Below are positions 1 through 8,759 of a stretch of DNA of 64,000 nucleotides, piece after piece. The stretch comes from Lewinellaceae bacterium (GTDB lineage Bacteria; Bacteroidota; Bacteroidia; Chitinophagales; Saprospiraceae), in NCBI GenBank assembly GCA_020636075.1, contig JACJYO010000006.1, positions 186,001-250,000 of the forward strand, written 5' to 3'. Positions within the stretch are counted from its first letter, which is position 1. Every line of letters begins with the position of its first letter. Position numbers and translations under genes: made by a program. Under the pieces are notes generated by a model. That model did no database searches. It had not been told where the DNA came from and saw only the letters and a list, made by a program, of their open reading frames with translations.

Positions 1-34
1 TTGTAATGCTTGCATGCTGTGTTTTTAATGATGG

Positions 35-118
35 TTTCACCACGGAGACATGGAGTACACGGAGATAGTTTTTTTGAGAAAGGTGAATCTCCGTGTACTC
101 CATGTCTCCGTGGTGAAA
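35..118. repeat. Family A palindromic repeat (CACGGAG type)
   Basis: Two near-perfect inverted arms begin TTTCACCACGGAGACATGG and end with the reverse complement, around a short AT-rich loop. The same arm motif recurs at 8803-8960, 28373-28431, 56488-56541 with 58049-58058, and 58112-58144. No coding role is apparent. The remaining stretch up to the symporter start (119-481) is AT-rich, and I see nothing else in it apart from a possible leader. Confidence 0.85.
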
Positions 119-481
119 AAAAATCTACGGTGGCCAATAAGACCCGCGGCAAAAGTAGCAGTAACACCCAAGCATGGACCCCATTTCCGGATTCCGTTTT
201 ATCGTTCGGTCAACCGGCAGTTTTCAAAACATCGTTTTTCAAAAGTTGAAATTTCCAGATTTTTAAAAATGCCTGATTTTCAATGGCTTGCTTTTTTGTT
301 TTTGAAATGAACTTTCGAAAATCCGCGGTTTGGCGGTGTACAAATTCGCGAAAAGTCAAACCCGAAAAACTTCTGTTCGTCTCGTCAAAACACATCTGAA
401 ATGGATGCTGCGAAGGGTGTCGCTGTTCTACATTAGCCGGAAATCCGGGATAAATCCGGCTTGAAATCCGACACCATTCCT

Positions 482-2005
482 ATGCAAAACTGGACCCTGG
501 CAACAGCACTTTTACTCGCAGCATACGCTGCCGTGCTGGTCTATTTTGTGGTGCGTGCCGCACGCCGCACCCGCTCGCTGGCCGACTATGCCGTGGGCAG
601 CCAGGGCTTTTCGCCGGTGGTGGTGGGCCTGTCATTGGCGGCGGGGGTAACGAGCGCAGCAACGTTTATCATCAACCCGGGTTTTGTAGCCCTGTATGGC
701 TGGAGCGCCTTTCTGGCAATGGGCGTCATTTTGCCCATCGCACTGGTCGGCTCGCTGATTGTGCTCACCCGCAGCTTCCAGCAATACGGCGCCACGGTAA
801 AAGCGCTCACCCTCTCGCAGTGGATGGGCAAGCGCTACGCCAGCACGGGCTTCGGCTTGTGGTTTGCGGTACTGTCGCTCTTGCTGATCACCTTCATCGT
901 GCTGATTTGTGTGGGCCTCACCAAGGTGATCGCCTCGGCACTGGGCGCCAACGAACTGGCGGTGCTACTCAGCCTGGTTGTTTTTGTGTTTGGCTACATG
1001 ATGTTTGGCGGCGCCAACTCACTGGTGTACACCAATACGATCCAGGCCGTGCTGATGCTGGTCGTGGCTGTGATCATGCTTGGCTCCGGATTAGTGTATT
1101 TCCGCGACGGAATCGACGGTTTTTGGTCATCACTGGCAGCGATCGATCCGGTACTCACTCAACCGGTGAACCCGCAGAGTGCCCTGTTTCGGGACTGGTT
1201 CGAGGTGGCATTCTGCAATTTCGTAGTGGGCGTAGCCATTGTTTGCCAACCGCACATTGTAACCCGCTCGTTGATGCTGCGCGATGCCCGCGATGTCAAT
1301 CGCTTCCTGTTGGTGGGTATCCTGGCCGAAACGGTGTTCTTCGCCGTGCTTTTCGTCGGGTTTTACGCCCGGCTGCGCTTTCCCGACCTGACTGTGGACG
1401 GTGCAGCGCTCAAAATGGATGGCATCATTCCGGCTTATGTGGTGCATGCGTTCCCGTTGGGCGCCGGTTTGTTGGTCATTCTCGGCCTGCTGTCGGCGGG
1501 CTTATCCACGCTGGAAGGTCTTATCCAATCGATTTCCACAACAATTACCAATGACTTGATCGACCCACTGGTTGGATCGCGCCTTGGTGCGGGTGATGAA
1601 CGGGCGCGTCGGTTGGCCCGGTTGAACAAACTGGTGATTGTAGCGCTGGCAGCAGTTTCGGCAGCCTGGAGTTACGAGCAATTGATTCACCCCAATCTGA
1701 GTGTCGGCATCTTGGCCCAAAACGGGGTGTATGCCTTTTTCTCCGCTGCATTTGTGCCCGTGTTGTTTGGTATTTTTTTAAAAAATAAATCCCTGCCGGC
1801 GCCGGCAGCTGCATCGGTTACCGCTGTGGTGGTGCATTTCGCGGTGTACTACGGCGGCCTGACGCCATACACCTCCGGCGCTGTGCGCAACCCCGCTGTA
1901 GCGGCTGCTTTGGCCATTTTAAGCTCGGTAGTGGTAGGCTTAGCAGTGCATTTTTCAACAAAGGCTACAGCTGTACCGGATAATTCACAAGTGCTTGAAA
2001 ATTAG
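482..2005 (+). CDS. Sodium:solute symporter family protein
   Basis: About 507 residues, almost entirely hydrophobic, with around 13 predicted membrane segments. This fits SLC5/SSS-family sodium-coupled transporters. The N-terminal region (first helix, then the RSLADYAVGSQGFSP stretch and a Gly/Ala-rich second helix with GVTSAATFI) is typical of the family, which uses the Na+ gradient to import sugars, amino acids, carboxylates or vitamins. The substrate cannot be read from the sequence. I chose the ATG at 482; a TTG at 461 in the same frame would add seven residues. The next gene starts about 150 bp downstream, behind a repeat insertion, so co-transcription with the hydrolase is possible but unproven. 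Confidence 0.88.
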   Translation: MQNWTLATALLLAAYAAVLVYFVVRAARRTRSLADYAVGSQGFSPVVVGLSLAAGVTSAATFIINPGFVALYGWSAFLAMGVILPIALVGSLIVLTRSFQQYGATVKALTLSQWMGKRYASTGFGLWFAVLSLLLITFIVLICVGLTKVIASALGANELAVLLSLVVFVFGYMMFGGANSLVYTNTIQAVLMLVVAVIMLGSGLVYFRDGIDGFWSSLAAIDPVLTQPVNPQSALFRDWFEVAFCNFVVGVAIVCQPHIVTRSLMLRDARDVNRFLLVGILAETVFFAVLFVGFYARLRFPDLTVDGAALKMDGIIPAYVVHAFPLGAGLLVILGLLSAGLSTLEGLIQSISTTITNDLIDPLVGSRLGAGDERARRLARLNKLVIVALAAVSAAWSYEQLIHPNLSVGILAQNGVYAFFSAAFVPVLFGIFLKNKSLPAPAAASVTAVVVHFAVYYGGLTPYTSGAVRNPAVAAALAILSSVVVGLAVHFSTKATAVPDNSQVLEN

Positions 2006-2038
2006 TTGATATGATGGAGGTAAATAATTTCTGTCCGG

Positions 2039-2174
2039 GTTTTCAACCCCTCCCCCCGGGGGGAGGGGGGCTTGCTCTCACGATTCTTGTCCATCCCGGT
2101 ACCGGGCGCAATAGGTACAACGAAAACAGGCCCCCCTCCCCTCGGGGGGAGGGGATGGGGGTGGGGTTGAAAAC
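2039..2174. repeat. Family E repeat pair, GC-rich palindromes with terminal inverted repeats
   Basis: The outer ends are inverted copies (GTTTTCAACCCC and GGGGTTGAAAAC). Each carries an internal CCCCTCCC/GGGGGGAGGGG palindrome, and a central CCCGGTACCGGG lies between them. The layout is that of a MITE or a paired REP element of about 136 bp. Its right end runs into the start region of the downstream hydrolase gene. Confidence 0.75.
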
Positions 2175-3087
2175 ATTGCTCTTCCTCCTCCTGGCCACAA
2201 CCCTCTCCGCCCAAACCAAACACATGCAAGACATTTCGTACCCGGCTGATACCAAAACCGTCACCCTGCCTTCAGGCGCCAAAATCGCTTATCTCGATCG
2301 CGGTGCAGGGCCTTATACCCTGGTGTTTCTCCACGGCCTGGGCGCCAATTTGAAGGCCTGGCAAAAAAACGTGGATTCCCTCAGTGCGCACTACCGTTGC
2401 ATAGCCCTGGACCTGCCCGGCTACGGCAAGTCAGGGAAGGGTGATTACCCCTATGGTATGGCTTTTTTTGCCGGAGCAGTACGCGCATTTTGCGATACCC
2501 TGGACTTGCAGAACGTCGTGTTGGTCGGACATTCGATGGGCGGTCAGGTGGCACTGACCATGACGCTTGCCGATACCAGTCGCCTGGCCAAACTGGTGCT
2601 GATCGCTCCGGCAGGTATCGAAACCTTTAGTTCGGCAGAGGCTGTCTGGCTAAAAACCGTATACACTTCGGCAGTCATTCAAAACACGCCGCCGGAGCAG
2701 ATTCGGAAAAACTTCCTGATCAATTTTTACCAGTGGCCCGAGGACGCCGAATTCATGTATGAAGACCGGATGTTCCTGCGCGAAACCGCAGAGTACCTGG
2801 ACTGGTGCGAAATGCTGCCAAAATGTGTGGCCAGCATGCTCGACGAGCCGGTGTTTGACAAACTGGAGGAAATTTCCCTGCCAAGCCTGATCCTGTTTGG
2901 TGAAAACGATGCCCTCATTCCGAACACTTTTTTACATAAAAATCTAACCACCGCCCAAATAGCCGAACTGGCGCATTCCAAAATTCCCGGCAGCCAGTTG
3001 CGGCAAATTCCCGAGTGTGGCCACTTTGTCCAGTGGGAACAAGCGGAAAAAACCAACCGGGCGATCCGCGATTTTTTAGCCAATTGA
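2155..3087 (+). CDS. Secreted alpha/beta hydrolase
   Basis: About 310 residues. A short hydrophobic signal peptide (KTLLFLLLATTLSAQ) precedes an alpha/beta hydrolase fold. The oxyanion motif FLHGLGAN, the DLPGYGKSGKG turn and the nucleophile elbow GHSMGG (Ser) are present. The acid is probably in FGENDALIP and the histidine in ECGHFVQWE, so the triad looks complete. Substrate unknown; the family covers esterases, lipases and haloalkane or epoxide hydrolases. The open frame extends back to 2011, but that part is translated repeat. The ATG at 2155 lies inside repeat E; GTG 2161 and TTG 2167 are alternatives just before the signal peptide. Probably periplasmic or lipid-anchored. Confidence 0.82.
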   Translation: MGVGLKTLLFLLLATTLSAQTKHMQDISYPADTKTVTLPSGAKIAYLDRGAGPYTLVFLHGLGANLKAWQKNVDSLSAHYRCIALDLPGYGKSGKGDYPYGMAFFAGAVRAFCDTLDLQNVVLVGHSMGGQVALTMTLADTSRLAKLVLIAPAGIETFSSAEAVWLKTVYTSAVIQNTPPEQIRKNFLINFYQWPEDAEFMYEDRMFLRETAEYLDWCEMLPKCVASMLDEPVFDKLEEISLPSLILFGENDALIPNTFLHKNLTTAQIAELAHSKIPGSQLRQIPECGHFVQWEQAEKTNRAIRDFLAN

Positions 3088-3145
3088 CCGCTGTTAAAAC
3101 CAATCAGATTCACCTATTCTTTCATTGTTTCAATGCTGCTCTTGT

Positions 3146-5725
3146 ATGAAAAAGTTATTTACACTTCTGCTTTTAACCTTCACAACCGCCGGGTTGTATG
3201 CGCAACGCGGCATCGTTTCCGGAAAAGTGACTGACCAGGTGACCGGCGAAGCCCTGGCCGGCGCGACAGTTGTCGTCGATGGCGCCACCGGTGGTGTTGC
3301 CACTGCACGCGATGGTGCGTTCAGCCTTCCGGTGGAAGCCGGTGCCCGCACGCTGTTGATTTCGTATATCGGCTATCAAACGGCTACGGTACCGGTAACG
3401 GTGACCGCCGGTCAGACGCTGAATACCGATGTATCGCTGGAGCCTACAGGCATTCAAGGTGGCGAAATTGTCGTGTCGGCTTCCCGGCGCGCTGAAAAGC
3501 TGACCAATGCCCCCGCCACCATTCAGGTGGTCAATGCCAAGGCGATCAGTGAATTGCCGTCGTTTAACGTGGCTGAATTGTTGGGTCGCCAGAAAGGCGT
3601 GGACTACGTGCGTGCCGGTGTGCTGGGTATCGGCATCAATGCGCGCGGATTTAACAGCGCTTTCAACCCCAAAAACCTGCAAATCAACGATAACCGCTTT
3701 TCCACACTCATTGCTACCGGCCTCCCGCTGGGCGCGCTGAGTACCACGGTTAAGGAAGATATCGAACGCATTGAAGTGATCCTTGGACCCTCTTCGGCAC
3801 TCTATGGCCCGAATGCACACAATGGCCTGCTCAACACAATTACCAAAGACCCGCGGACTTCTGAAGGCACAACAATCGCCCTCGGCGCCGGCAATCAGAG
3901 CGTGCTCAGCGCCCGCCTGCGCCATGCCATGAAACTCAGCGACAAGTTTGCCTTCAAGATCAGCGGTGAATACACGAAGGGCACTGAATTTGATTTTACC
4001 GATACCGTTTACGCGGGTGCGGCCGCCTATCCGGAATACTTGCTGGATCCTGAATTTAATTCCCTGCGCGGTGAAGCCCAGGTGTATTACAGCGTAAACG
4101 ATGCGTCCACGATCATTGCCGGCTATGGCGGCAGCAACAGTAACAACATCGGCAATACAAACGCCGGCCGCAACCAGATCCGCGACTGGCAGGTGCACTG
4201 GTTCCAGGGTCGCTACGTGTCGCCGCGCTTTTTTGTAAACTTGTACTACACGCTTAGCTCCACCGATTCCACCTATGCCATGAACCGGCGCACGGTGAAC
4301 TATTGGTCGTATAAAAATGCGGGCTTCTCCGAGGCGGTTTCCCGGGAAAAATCCATCAGTTCGCAGTATTTCAAATTGAGTGATACCACAGGGCTCAACC
4401 TTGCGCGCGGCGCCTTGTTTCAGGATAAATCCAATCGCCTGAACGGGGAAGTGCAGTACAACAACTCCCTTGGGAGCATTGCCGACTTTATCATCGGCGT
4501 ACAATACCAACGCGATGTAGCCAACAGTAACAACACCTATCTGATCGACGCGAACGGTGCTATCGAGATAAACCAAATCGGGGGCTACCTCCAGCTGGAA
4601 CGCAAATTCGGCACCCACTGGCGTGCTGTAGCCGCTGCCCGAGCTGACAATCACGACCTGTACGGGTTCAACTTTATCCCGAAAGCGGCATTGGTGTACA
4701 CCACCGACAACAGCGCACTACGCCTCACCTATGGCCAGGGGATTGCCGCACCCACCATTCTTAATCTTGAAGCCAATATTTTCGGCGGCTTGCTTTTGGG
4801 CAACGGCCAGGGCTTCACCATCCGGGAATTTGACGTGACAACCAACCAACCTGTGGGTGACCGTACGGTGGATAAACTGGTGGTGGAAAAGATCAAAACG
4901 GTTGAACTCGGCTACAAAGCCCAACTGGGCAAGCGCGTATTCCTCGATGCCAATGTGTATTACAACAGCTCGGAAAACTTCCTGAGCCCGGCCATTGACG
5001 CCGCTGCCGATCGCGAACTCTTCGACCATGACAACAACCCGGCAACGCCAAATATCCCCAAAATCAAGGGCTATGCCATCAAGCGCGGTGACGAGGATCT
5101 CGCCAATTTTACGACTACAACCACGCTGCCTGATGGCTCGCGTGGCGCCGATCTGGTGTTGACCTACGTCAATTTTGGACAAGTAAAAACCTACGGCTTT
5201 GACTTTGGCCTGAATGTCAATATCCTGGAAGGCCTGACCGGTATCCTGAACTACTCCTATTTTGGCTATGATCTGGATACCAACGACCCGAAAAATGACG
5301 GCAATCGCGATGGTAAAGTCAACGAAAACGACTTGCCGATCAACACGCCGGAGCACAAAATTGGACTGGGGCTAAACTATAGCCGTGGCAATTTCTTCGC
5401 CTCCGCCTTCGGGCGCTGGGTAGCGGAGTACGATTTCTTTTCAGGGATCAATGTTGCGGCAAAAACAAACACTGACCTGATTTATGGTGGCATGCCGGTA
5501 GTGGAAAACGCCCGCGTAGGCACTTCCTTCAACTACGGACCGCTGGGTGGCTTTTTCAACCTCGATCTGGGTGTTGGTTATACCTTTGCCAAACGCTATA
5601 CGCTGTCGGCACAGGTGGTAAACGCGCTCAATCAGGATGTGCGGGAGTTTGTGGCTTCACCAACCATCAAGCCGCTGTATTCTGTCGAATTGAAAGTGAA
5701 TTTGCCCGGAATTAGCCGGAAGTAA
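3146..5725 (+). CDS. TonB-dependent receptor with carboxypeptidase-regulatory-like N-domain
   Basis: About 859 residues. A signal peptide (roughly 1-20, ending LYAQ) is followed by a CarboxypepD_reg-like beta-sandwich (about 23-105, with GKVTDQVTGEALAGATVV). Next comes a plug domain (about 110-230, with VNAKAISELPSFNVAELLGRQ and GPSSALYGPNAHNG), then a 22-strand-type barrel ending in an aromatic-rich strand. Such outer-membrane receptors import siderophores, cobalamin or glycans using TonB energy. There is no SusD partner nearby, so a SusC role is unlikely. The frame opens at a TTG at 3125; ATG 3146 places the MKK signal peptide correctly. Ligand unknown. Confidence 0.9.
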   Translation: MKKLFTLLLLTFTTAGLYAQRGIVSGKVTDQVTGEALAGATVVVDGATGGVATARDGAFSLPVEAGARTLLISYIGYQTATVPVTVTAGQTLNTDVSLEPTGIQGGEIVVSASRRAEKLTNAPATIQVVNAKAISELPSFNVAELLGRQKGVDYVRAGVLGIGINARGFNSAFNPKNLQINDNRFSTLIATGLPLGALSTTVKEDIERIEVILGPSSALYGPNAHNGLLNTITKDPRTSEGTTIALGAGNQSVLSARLRHAMKLSDKFAFKISGEYTKGTEFDFTDTVYAGAAAYPEYLLDPEFNSLRGEAQVYYSVNDASTIIAGYGGSNSNNIGNTNAGRNQIRDWQVHWFQGRYVSPRFFVNLYYTLSSTDSTYAMNRRTVNYWSYKNAGFSEAVSREKSISSQYFKLSDTTGLNLARGALFQDKSNRLNGEVQYNNSLGSIADFIIGVQYQRDVANSNNTYLIDANGAIEINQIGGYLQLERKFGTHWRAVAAARADNHDLYGFNFIPKAALVYTTDNSALRLTYGQGIAAPTILNLEANIFGGLLLGNGQGFTIREFDVTTNQPVGDRTVDKLVVEKIKTVELGYKAQLGKRVFLDANVYYNSSENFLSPAIDAAADRELFDHDNNPATPNIPKIKGYAIKRGDEDLANFTTTTTLPDGSRGADLVLTYVNFGQVKTYGFDFGLNVNILEGLTGILNYSYFGYDLDTNDPKNDGNRDGKVNENDLPINTPEHKIGLGLNYSRGNFFASAFGRWVAEYDFFSGINVAAKTNTDLIYGGMPVVENARVGTSFNYGPLGGFFNLDLGVGYTFAKRYTLSAQVVNALNQDVREFVASPTIKPLYSVELKVNLPGISRK

Positions 5726-5782
5726 TGTTTTTGAGGGGGCGTATCCTGAGTAATTCTGATGTCCGGGCACGACAAATATGCA

Positions 5783-5841
5783 CTGCAAAGACGCAAAGGC
5801 GCTAAGAGTTTATCGCAGCGTCTTGGCGTCTTTGCGGTAAA
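5783..5841. repeat. Family B palindromic repeat (GCAAAGACGCAAAGG type)
   Basis: Inverted arms GCAAAGACGCAAAGGCGC and its imperfect complement GGCGTCTTTGCGG surround a short loop. Two further copies lie at 6935-7006 and 25667-25725. It sits between the TonB receptor and the ketosynthase gene on the same strand and could form a strong RNA hairpin. Confidence 0.82.
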
Positions 5842-5939
5842 AAGTTTGCTCCGGGCAATTTTTGGAATCGGCTCAGGATACGACAACCCTTGCTCCTGTA
5901 TTTCAGAACAAGTTTAGATTTTCAAATATTCACTGCTCC

Positions 5940-6932
5940 ATGCGCAACGCCGTAATTGCCTCGGTGGCTGCTTATGCTCCCGAACGGAGAATCAGTAACC
6001 AATATTTCAACGAATTACTCGGCGAGGATGTCGATACCTGGCTACGGGAAAACGTACAGATTTTTGAACGCCGCTGGTGCGGTCCGGATGAATCTACCGC
6101 CGATCTGTGCGAGCGCGCTGCCCGGCTGGCGCTCGAGCGCGCCGGGATCGATGCGGAAGCACTCGATTTGATCGTGCTGGCTACCGATACCCCGGAGTTT
6201 ATTTCGCCCTCTACGGCAGCAGTTTTGCAGCACCGCATTGGCGCGCACCGGGCTGGTACTTTTGATGTGAACACTGCCTGTGCCGGATTTGTCACGGCGC
6301 TCGACATTGGCGCCAAATACATTCGTGCCGACGAGAACTACCGCCATATCCTGGTACTTGGCGGGTATGCAATGAGTAAATATCTCAATCTGGAGGATAA
6401 AAAAACAGTAACGCTGTTTGCCGACGGCGCCGGGGCAGTGGTGCTTCGTGCCGAAGCTGTGGGTGATTCCCGCGGCTATCTGGCGAGTGAACTGCGGTCC
6501 AAAGGCGAGTACAACAGCTGGATGGGGATTTATGGTGGCGGAACGAACCAGCCTGCGAGCCCGGATTTGCTGGCCCGGCACGGGCACCAGTTGCAGTTTG
6601 TCCGTAAGTTTCCACCTGAACTTAATCCCGAAACCTGGGCCGATATGGTGCAAACGCTTTGCCGGCGTATCGGAGTAACTCCCGGGGATGCCCAACACTT
6701 TTTTATCACCCAGATCAATATCAACAGCATTCGTGAAACCCTCGACCGCCTGGGGGTGCCCCACGACCGCGCAACCACGATCATGCATAGTTACGGTTAT
6801 ACCGGCTCGGCCTGTATCCCAATGGCTCTGAATGAAGCCTGGGAACAGGGCCGGGTCCGTTCCGGCGACTTGTGCTTTTTTATTGGCTCGGGTGGTGGGC
6901 TGGCTTTTGCGAGTGCTGCATTTCGGATTTGA
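5940..6932 (+). CDS. 3-oxoacyl-ACP synthase III-like protein with altered catalytic residues
   Basis: 330 residues with KAS III (FabH) fold signatures: the cysteine motif NTACAGF around residue 106, the GGYAMSK stretch, FADGAGAVVL, and the C-terminal GSGGGLAF. The usual PHQAN histidine motif reads ITQIN, and the usual HGNTSAAS asparagine motif reads YGYTGSAC. So the active-site Cys is present, but His is replaced by Thr and Asn by Tyr in my alignment to FabH from memory. FabH condenses acyl-CoA with malonyl-ACP, and loss of His/Asn would impair decarboxylation. A thioester-transfer or other acyl-transfer role is possible. ATG 5940 matches family N-termini; the upstream frame (from 5862) runs through intergenic sequence. 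The acyl-CoA ligase gene follows, behind a family B repeat. Confidence 0.78.
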   Translation: MRNAVIASVAAYAPERRISNQYFNELLGEDVDTWLRENVQIFERRWCGPDESTADLCERAARLALERAGIDAEALDLIVLATDTPEFISPSTAAVLQHRIGAHRAGTFDVNTACAGFVTALDIGAKYIRADENYRHILVLGGYAMSKYLNLEDKKTVTLFADGAGAVVLRAEAVGDSRGYLASELRSKGEYNSWMGIYGGGTNQPASPDLLARHGHQLQFVRKFPPELNPETWADMVQTLCRRIGVTPGDAQHFFITQININSIRETLDRLGVPHDRATTIMHSYGYTGSACIPMALNEAWEQGRVRSGDLCFFIGSGGGLAFASAAFRI

Positions 6933-6934
6933 TG

Positions 6935-7006
6935 TTTTTTCACCGCTGAGGCGCAACGACGCTAAGAAATAATTTTTGCGCCTTAGCGTCTTTGCGGTAA
7001 AAAAAT
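6935..7006. repeat. Family B palindromic repeat
   Basis: Second copy of the GCAAAGACGC-type palindrome, ending GCGTCTTTGCGGTAAAAAA. It fills the whole gap between the ketosynthase stop codon and the acyl-CoA ligase start. The right arm matches the copies at 5783-5841 and 25667-25725; the left arm is more diverged. Confidence 0.78.
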
Positions 7007-7015
7007 TAGTGCAAC

Positions 7016-8512
7016 ATGACAGACTGGTCAGCAAAATGGGCACTGTACAGCCCGGACAAAATTGCTTTTAAGGAATACGAAACCGGACGGACGCTTACCT
7101 ACGGGCAGCTGCACCGCCTTGGCAACCGCCTGGCGCAGCACCTGCACCGGCATTTTGGTATCGAAAAAGGCGAGCGCGTAGCAGTCCTGTCTGAGCATTG
7201 CCTGGAGTACACGCTGTTGTTTGCCGCTGCGCAGAAACTGGGGTTCATCCTGGTGCCGCTCAATTACCGGCTGGCAGCCCCTGAAATCGATTATCTGCTT
7301 CAGCATGCCCAACCGCGCCTTGTTTTGGCGGAAGCCAAATACCAGGACCTGCTCGACAGCGCGCCGTCCAGTGCAAAAGTTCCATGCCACAGGACGATGG
7401 AAGCGCTGGCGCAATTTGCCAACCCCGAGCTCAACCATCCTGCGGACGCTCATTTTGACAACCGGTCGATCGACGGGAACGACCCGGTTTTTATTTTGTA
7501 CACCTCCGGCACCACGGGTTTTCCCAAAGGCGCCCTGTACACCCACAATATGCTGTTTTGGAACAGCATTAATACGGCCATCTCACTGATCGTAAACTCC
7601 GAAAGCCGAACGCTCAATGTGATGCCGCCCTTCCACACCGGCGGCTGGAATGTGTTGCTGACCCCGTTTTGGCACCACGGTGCATACACTTGTTTGTTCA
7701 ATAAATTTGAAGCGGCGGCGGTACTGGAAGCCCTGGCCCGGGAGCGCTGCACCCTGTTCATGGGTGTGCCGACCATGCTCAAAATGCTGGCCGCTGAGCC
7801 GGATTTTGAGTCGGCCGACCTGAGCCAATTGCTGTACATTATCGTTGGCGGCGAACCCATGCCTATCCCGCTCATCGAGCGCTGGCATGCAAAAGGCATT
7901 TTCATCCGCCAAGGCTATGGAATGACTGAGGTGGGCCCCAACCTGACTTCCCTGCACCACAGCGATGCGGTGCGGAAAAAAGGCAGCATCGGGCGTCCCA
8001 ACTTTTATGTGGAAACCTGTATTGCCGACGAAACGGGACGCCCACTGCCTGCCAATGAACCCGGAGAGTTATTGTTGCGTGGCCCTATGGTCACACCCGG
8101 TTACTGGCAAAACCCTGAAGCCACTGCAGCAGCCATTCGTGACGGCTGGTTTCATAGCGGCGACCTGGCCCGGGTGGATGAAGACGGCTACCTCTACATC
8201 GTCGACCGGGTGAAAAACATGTTTATTTCCGGCGCTGAAAATGTGTACCCGGCTGAGGTGGAACGCGCAATGCTGGAGCATCCGGCAATATCCGAAGCGG
8301 CAGTGATCGGGGTGCCCGATGAAAAATGGGGCGAAGTGGGTTGCGCCTTTGTGGTGTTAAAATCAGGATCGCCGGTTTCCGAAATTGACGTGCTTGAATT
8401 TTGCCGGACTCGCCTGGCAAAATTTAAAGTGCCGCGCGCGGTGGTGTTTTTACCGGCTTTGCCGAAAAATGATACGGGCAAGATCAACCGGCAGGCGCTG
8501 AAGCAAACCTGA
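7016..8512 (+). CDS. AMP-dependent acyl-CoA synthetase/ligase
   Basis: 498 residues of the ANL superfamily. The P-loop-like AMP-binding motif YTSGTTGFPKGA lies near residue 162. Then come the MPPFHTGGW region, GYGMTEVGP (A5), the YWQNPEAT and GWFHSGDLARVDEDGYLYIVDR (A7/A8) stretches, and the C-terminal catalytic lysine in PKNDTGKINRQ. The enzyme activates a carboxylic acid (fatty or aromatic) as acyl-AMP and transfers it to CoA. It directly follows the ketosynthase III-like gene with only a palindromic repeat between, so the two may form one acyl-processing pathway. Full length, intact, cytoplasmic. Chain specificity cannot be inferred. Confidence 0.9.
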   Translation: MTDWSAKWALYSPDKIAFKEYETGRTLTYGQLHRLGNRLAQHLHRHFGIEKGERVAVLSEHCLEYTLLFAAAQKLGFILVPLNYRLAAPEIDYLLQHAQPRLVLAEAKYQDLLDSAPSSAKVPCHRTMEALAQFANPELNHPADAHFDNRSIDGNDPVFILYTSGTTGFPKGALYTHNMLFWNSINTAISLIVNSESRTLNVMPPFHTGGWNVLLTPFWHHGAYTCLFNKFEAAAVLEALARERCTLFMGVPTMLKMLAAEPDFESADLSQLLYIIVGGEPMPIPLIERWHAKGIFIRQGYGMTEVGPNLTSLHHSDAVRKKGSIGRPNFYVETCIADETGRPLPANEPGELLLRGPMVTPGYWQNPEATAAAIRDGWFHSGDLARVDEDGYLYIVDRVKNMFISGAENVYPAEVERAMLEHPAISEAAVIGVPDEKWGEVGCAFVVLKSGSPVSEIDVLEFCRTRLAKFKVPRAVVFLPALPKNDTGKINRQALKQT

Positions 8513-8572
8513 AACGGTAGCAACAACCGGATACGTATCTTTGGGCATTCGCAAACCAGAATAGCTATACCC

Positions 8573-8731
8573 ATGTTCCGACGTCATACCCGCGAGCCTT
8601 TCCCTGTTCGCAACATCATTGTCCTGTCCATTGTCATGCTGGTCGTGCTGGCGTTTATCCTGCACCAGTTAAAAAAGGCGGAACAGGAGCCACCCGCCAA
8701 CCAACCCTTGATCATCGAGCAAAACGGGTAA
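8573..8731 (+). CDS. Small single-pass membrane protein (52 aa), unknown function
   Basis: ATG at 8573 opens a 52-residue frame ending TAA at 8731. A basic N-terminus (MFRRHTREPF) is followed by one strongly hydrophobic segment (about 14-30, NIIVLSIVMLVVLAFIL), then a charged, proline-containing tail. A match to the Bacteroidota -7 element (TATCTTTG, 8536-8543) lies about 30 bp upstream, but I see no clear -33 element. The protein is short and unrecognised. The coding call rests on its composition, the promoter-like sequence and the free 490-bp interval it occupies after the ligase gene. Confidence 0.55.
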   Translation: MFRRHTREPFPVRNIIVLSIVMLVVLAFILHQLKKAEQEPPANQPLIIEQNG

Positions 8732-8759
8732 TTCCCCTTGCACAAGGTTTTATTGGAGG

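Noticed and set aside
2011..2154. Longer start for the alpha/beta hydrolase
   Set aside because: Residues before 2155 are translated GC-rich repeat, and the signal peptide begins after it.
3173..4654. 493-codon open frame on the minus strand opposite the TonB receptor gene
   Set aside because: Its translation has no recognisable domain, it is fully antisense to a clear receptor gene, and such long shadow frames are common at this base composition.
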